From: Candidatus Woesearchaeota archaeon
Lineage (GTDB): Archaea; Nanobdellota; Nanobdellia; SCGC-AAA011-G17; GW2011-AR17
Length of the DNA: 7,496 nt
Direction of reading: 5' to 3'
NCBI GenBank assembly: GCA_003694495.1
Contig: RFJO01000088.1
Span: 1-7,496 of the forward strand
Shown: piece by piece, positions 6,270-7,496 of the stretch
How positions within the stretch are numbered: position 1 is the first letter of the stretch
How the letters are laid out: every line of letters begins with the position of its first letter
Made by a program: the position numbers and the translations under genes
The notes under the pieces: model-generated
The model's input: the letters and a program-made list of their open reading frames with translations, nothing else
What the model was told of the DNA's origin: nothing
Databases searched by the model: none

Positions 6270-6288
6270 ACCAAATAATTTATATACT
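6270..6288 (+). promoter_or_regulatory. TATA/BRE promoter of the metallophosphoesterase
   Basis: The plus-strand sequence ACCAAATAATTTATATAC has a BRE-like CCAAATAA followed by a TATA box centred near 6283. The predicted start near 6309 is 3 nt before the ATG at 6312, so the mRNA should be leaderless; no SD site is present. The promoter is back-to-back with that of the PRC-barrel gene within a 109-nt intergenic region. Confidence 0.65.
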
Positions 6289-6311
6289 ATGATCTGGCAA
6301 TAATATGTAAA

Positions 6312-7283
6312 ATGAAAACTTATGGAATTATATCGGATGTTCATGCTGACCCAAGAATAGCTGAAGTTGCTATAGGTGTTTTAAAACACCTTGGTGCAGA
6401 AAGACTTATACTAAATGGCGATATTGGAGAAATGCAACCTTCATTGGAAGCCAGCCAAGCTTATATTGCAACAATACTTGAAAGTGCAGCTAAAAGCAAC
6501 CTGCAAACTTATGTCCAACCTGGAAGCCATGAAACTGTAGGATTTTACCTGCCTGTGGTTGAATTTTTTAGTGAAAAGTTTTCTAACATAACTAATGTGC
6601 TAGAAGAACAAGTTCATGACGAATTAATATTTTTACCAGGTTCCGATTTTGTAACCACCGGAGAGTTCAGGCTTGGGAATGAAATACCTACAGGGCTTTA
6701 CATACCTACGGAAAATGGGGTTGTGCCTTATGATCAAGAACTTCACCAGCAATTTTTGGAAAATGGAATGTTTAACGGTTTGGTGTATTTTTCAAATATT
6801 GAAGATGTTAAACCAAAAGTTAAAGACCCTGAAAAAAGTTTGGTTGTGTGCCATGTACCAAGAAAGTTTGATAAATTAGAAGGTGCAGTGGATAAAGCTT
6901 ACTTTGCTGAAAGTGATAGAGGTATATTGCCTGGTGTAATCGTTGAAACTATGATAAGAAACCAATACGGCGATGTTAATTATGTTGATTTGAGAATAAT
7001 TGCAGCGTCTAATGGTTTTTCATTAAAAGAAGAAAACAGAGGCAATGAAGAATTAAGAGACTTGTTTAACGAGCTTGGATTAAGAAAAGCTGTCAACGGG
7101 CATTTCCATGAAAGCGGGCATAATGCACATGATGGAAATGTTGTAAAAGTTAATGAAAATGAATTTGTGGATGAACTTTACTGGAATAGTGGACAGCTTG
7201 ACACTGGACATTGTGGACTTATAAGAGTAAACGATGGTAAAGTAGCTTACCAAAATGTAAAGTTGCAGGATTATTTAAGGTAA
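6312..7283 (+). CDS. Calcineurin-like metallophosphoesterase
   Basis: This is a 323-residue phosphoesterase of the calcineurin superfamily with a two-metal active site; the substrate is unknown. The signature runs in order: D9-V-H11 at the end of the first strand, G36-D37, G71-S72-H73-E74, H181 in VCHVP, and G263-H264-F-H266 near the C-terminus. The third motif is normally GNH(D/E); here the metal-bridging Asn is Ser, while the His and acid are kept. At 323 residues it is longer than YfcE-type enzymes (about 160-180), with an extra region between about 100 and 170 and another around 190-245. There is no signal peptide or membrane helix, so it is probably cytosolic. It could act on nucleotides, phosphodiesters or phosphoproteins. 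The ATG at 6312 fits a leaderless start. Its last 9 nt overlap the convergent partial gene to the right. Confidence 0.88.
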   Translation: MKTYGIISDVHADPRIAEVAIGVLKHLGAERLILNGDIGEMQPSLEASQAYIATILESAAKSNLQTYVQPGSHETVGFYLPVVEFFSEKFSNITNVLEEQVHDELIFLPGSDFVTTGEFRLGNEIPTGLYIPTENGVVPYDQELHQQFLENGMFNGLVYFSNIEDVKPKVKDPEKSLVVCHVPRKFDKLEGAVDKAYFAESDRGILPGVIVETMIRNQYGDVNYVDLRIIAASNGFSLKEENRGNEELRDLFNELGLRKAVNGHFHESGHNAHDGNVVKVNENEFVDELYWNSGQLDTGHCGLIRVNDGKVAYQNVKLQDYLR

Positions 7284-7496
7284 ACTAACTTCCTTATCAA
7301 GATTTTTTAAATTTTTTTCAATAACTTTTTTTACTTCTTCCGTGTTAAAATCAACGTTATCCTTTACAGTATCAACAACAACGGCGCCTGTCTTAGAGAT
7401 AATGTTGTCCTTGTCAAAAACTTTGTTTAAGTTTACATAATTAGCTGCTAAAATCAAAATTAAAAAAAACACTATAATAACTGCAACATGGCGTAC
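7275..7496 (-). CDS. Partial small membrane-anchored protein (C-terminal part)
   Basis: The frame is open from the right edge (7496) to a TAA at 7275-7277, giving at least 73 residues; the true start is off the window. The visible part opens with V-R-H and then one strongly hydrophobic helix (VAVIIVFFLILILAANYV), followed by about 50 charged residues rich in Lys, Asp, Glu and Asn with heptad-like spacing near the end. This fits a single-pass protein with a basic N-terminal flank, probably with the C-terminal part outside the cell. An internal GTG at 7470-7472 would cut the helix in half and has no SD, so it is unlikely to be the start. The function is unknown. It overlaps the phosphoesterase 3' end by 9 nt in convergent orientation. 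Confidence 0.65.
   Translation of the reverse strand, partial: VRHVAVIIVFFLILILAANYVNLNKVFDKDNIISKTGAVVVDTVKDNVDFNTEEVKKVIEKNLKNLDKEVSLP
7303..7332 (+). terminator. Cluster of T runs downstream of the phosphoesterase
   Basis: Three T runs (7303-7308, 7312-7318, 7326-7332) begin 20 nt after the plus-strand stop. Archaeal T-tract termination would suit these. They lie inside the convergent membrane-protein gene, where they read as Lys and Asn codons, so the T-richness may be only coding composition. Confidence 0.35.

Noticed and set aside
6135..6344. 69-codon minus-strand open frame across the divergent promoter region
   Set aside because: It overlaps the PRC-barrel gene out of frame and both promoters, and shows no protein-like features.
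7275..7472. Complete 65-residue gene starting at a GTG (7470-7472)
   Set aside because: The frame continues open to the window edge, the GTG would start inside the hydrophobic helix, and there is no SD or suitable TATA box.
1..7496. CRISPR arrays, tRNA/rRNA genes, insertion sequences, inteins
   Set aside because: No regularly spaced repeats, tRNA-like stems, terminal inverted repeats or intein splice motifs were found; LonB is uninterrupted.

Overview
The window looks like an AT-rich archaeal chromosome segment, most plausibly from a DPANN-type lineage (Nanoarchaeota/Woesearchaeota/Pacearchaeota-like); this placement is an inference. Direct support is an archaeal membrane-anchored LonB protease with two transmembrane helices inside its AAA+ domain, an archaeal PRC-barrel protein, a UPF0200-like P-loop kinase, and archaeal TATA boxes about 24-30 nt upstream of start codons, several of which fit leaderless mRNAs. 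Genes are tightly packed. I see no mobile element, CRISPR array, rRNA or tRNA.

Layout. Positions 1-122 hold no assignable gene and end in a 16-base T run. A minus-strand block follows: a small hypothetical protein (123-386) with its own promoter and Shine-Dalgarno (SD) site, then arginyl-tRNA synthetase (436-2097), which lies 6 nt downstream of an uncharacterised 169-residue protein (2104-2613) and probably shares its transcript. Next is a minus-strand two-gene operon, a P-loop nucleotide kinase (2890-3423) overlapping a single-cluster ferredoxin (2664-2900). A dCMP/cytidylate deaminase (3554-4033, plus) diverges from the kinase and converges on lonB (4027-5898, minus), the two stop codons overlapping. 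Upstream of lonB is a small PRC-barrel gene (5939-6202, minus), divergent from a calcineurin-like metallophosphoesterase (6312-7283, plus). The phosphoesterase in turn overlaps the 3' end of a partial small membrane-protein gene entering from the right edge (7275-7496, minus).

Functional picture. Most genes are housekeeping: tRNA charging, membrane protein quality control, nucleotide or CoA metabolism and electron transfer. The promoters show a consistent pattern. Five genes (kinase, 169-residue protein, deaminase, lonB, phosphoesterase) have TATA boxes placed for leaderless transcripts and lack an SD site. Ferredoxin, the PRC-barrel gene and the 87-residue gene carry recognisable SD sites. 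This pattern moves two starts: the deaminase should start at 3554 rather than 3515, and lonB at 5898 rather than 5970.

No clear novel multi-gene system is visible. The points most worth a second look are the divergent kinase/deaminase pair, the GSHE (instead of GNHE) metal motif of the phosphoesterase, the degenerate P-loop of the kinase, and the unknown protein co-transcribed with argS.
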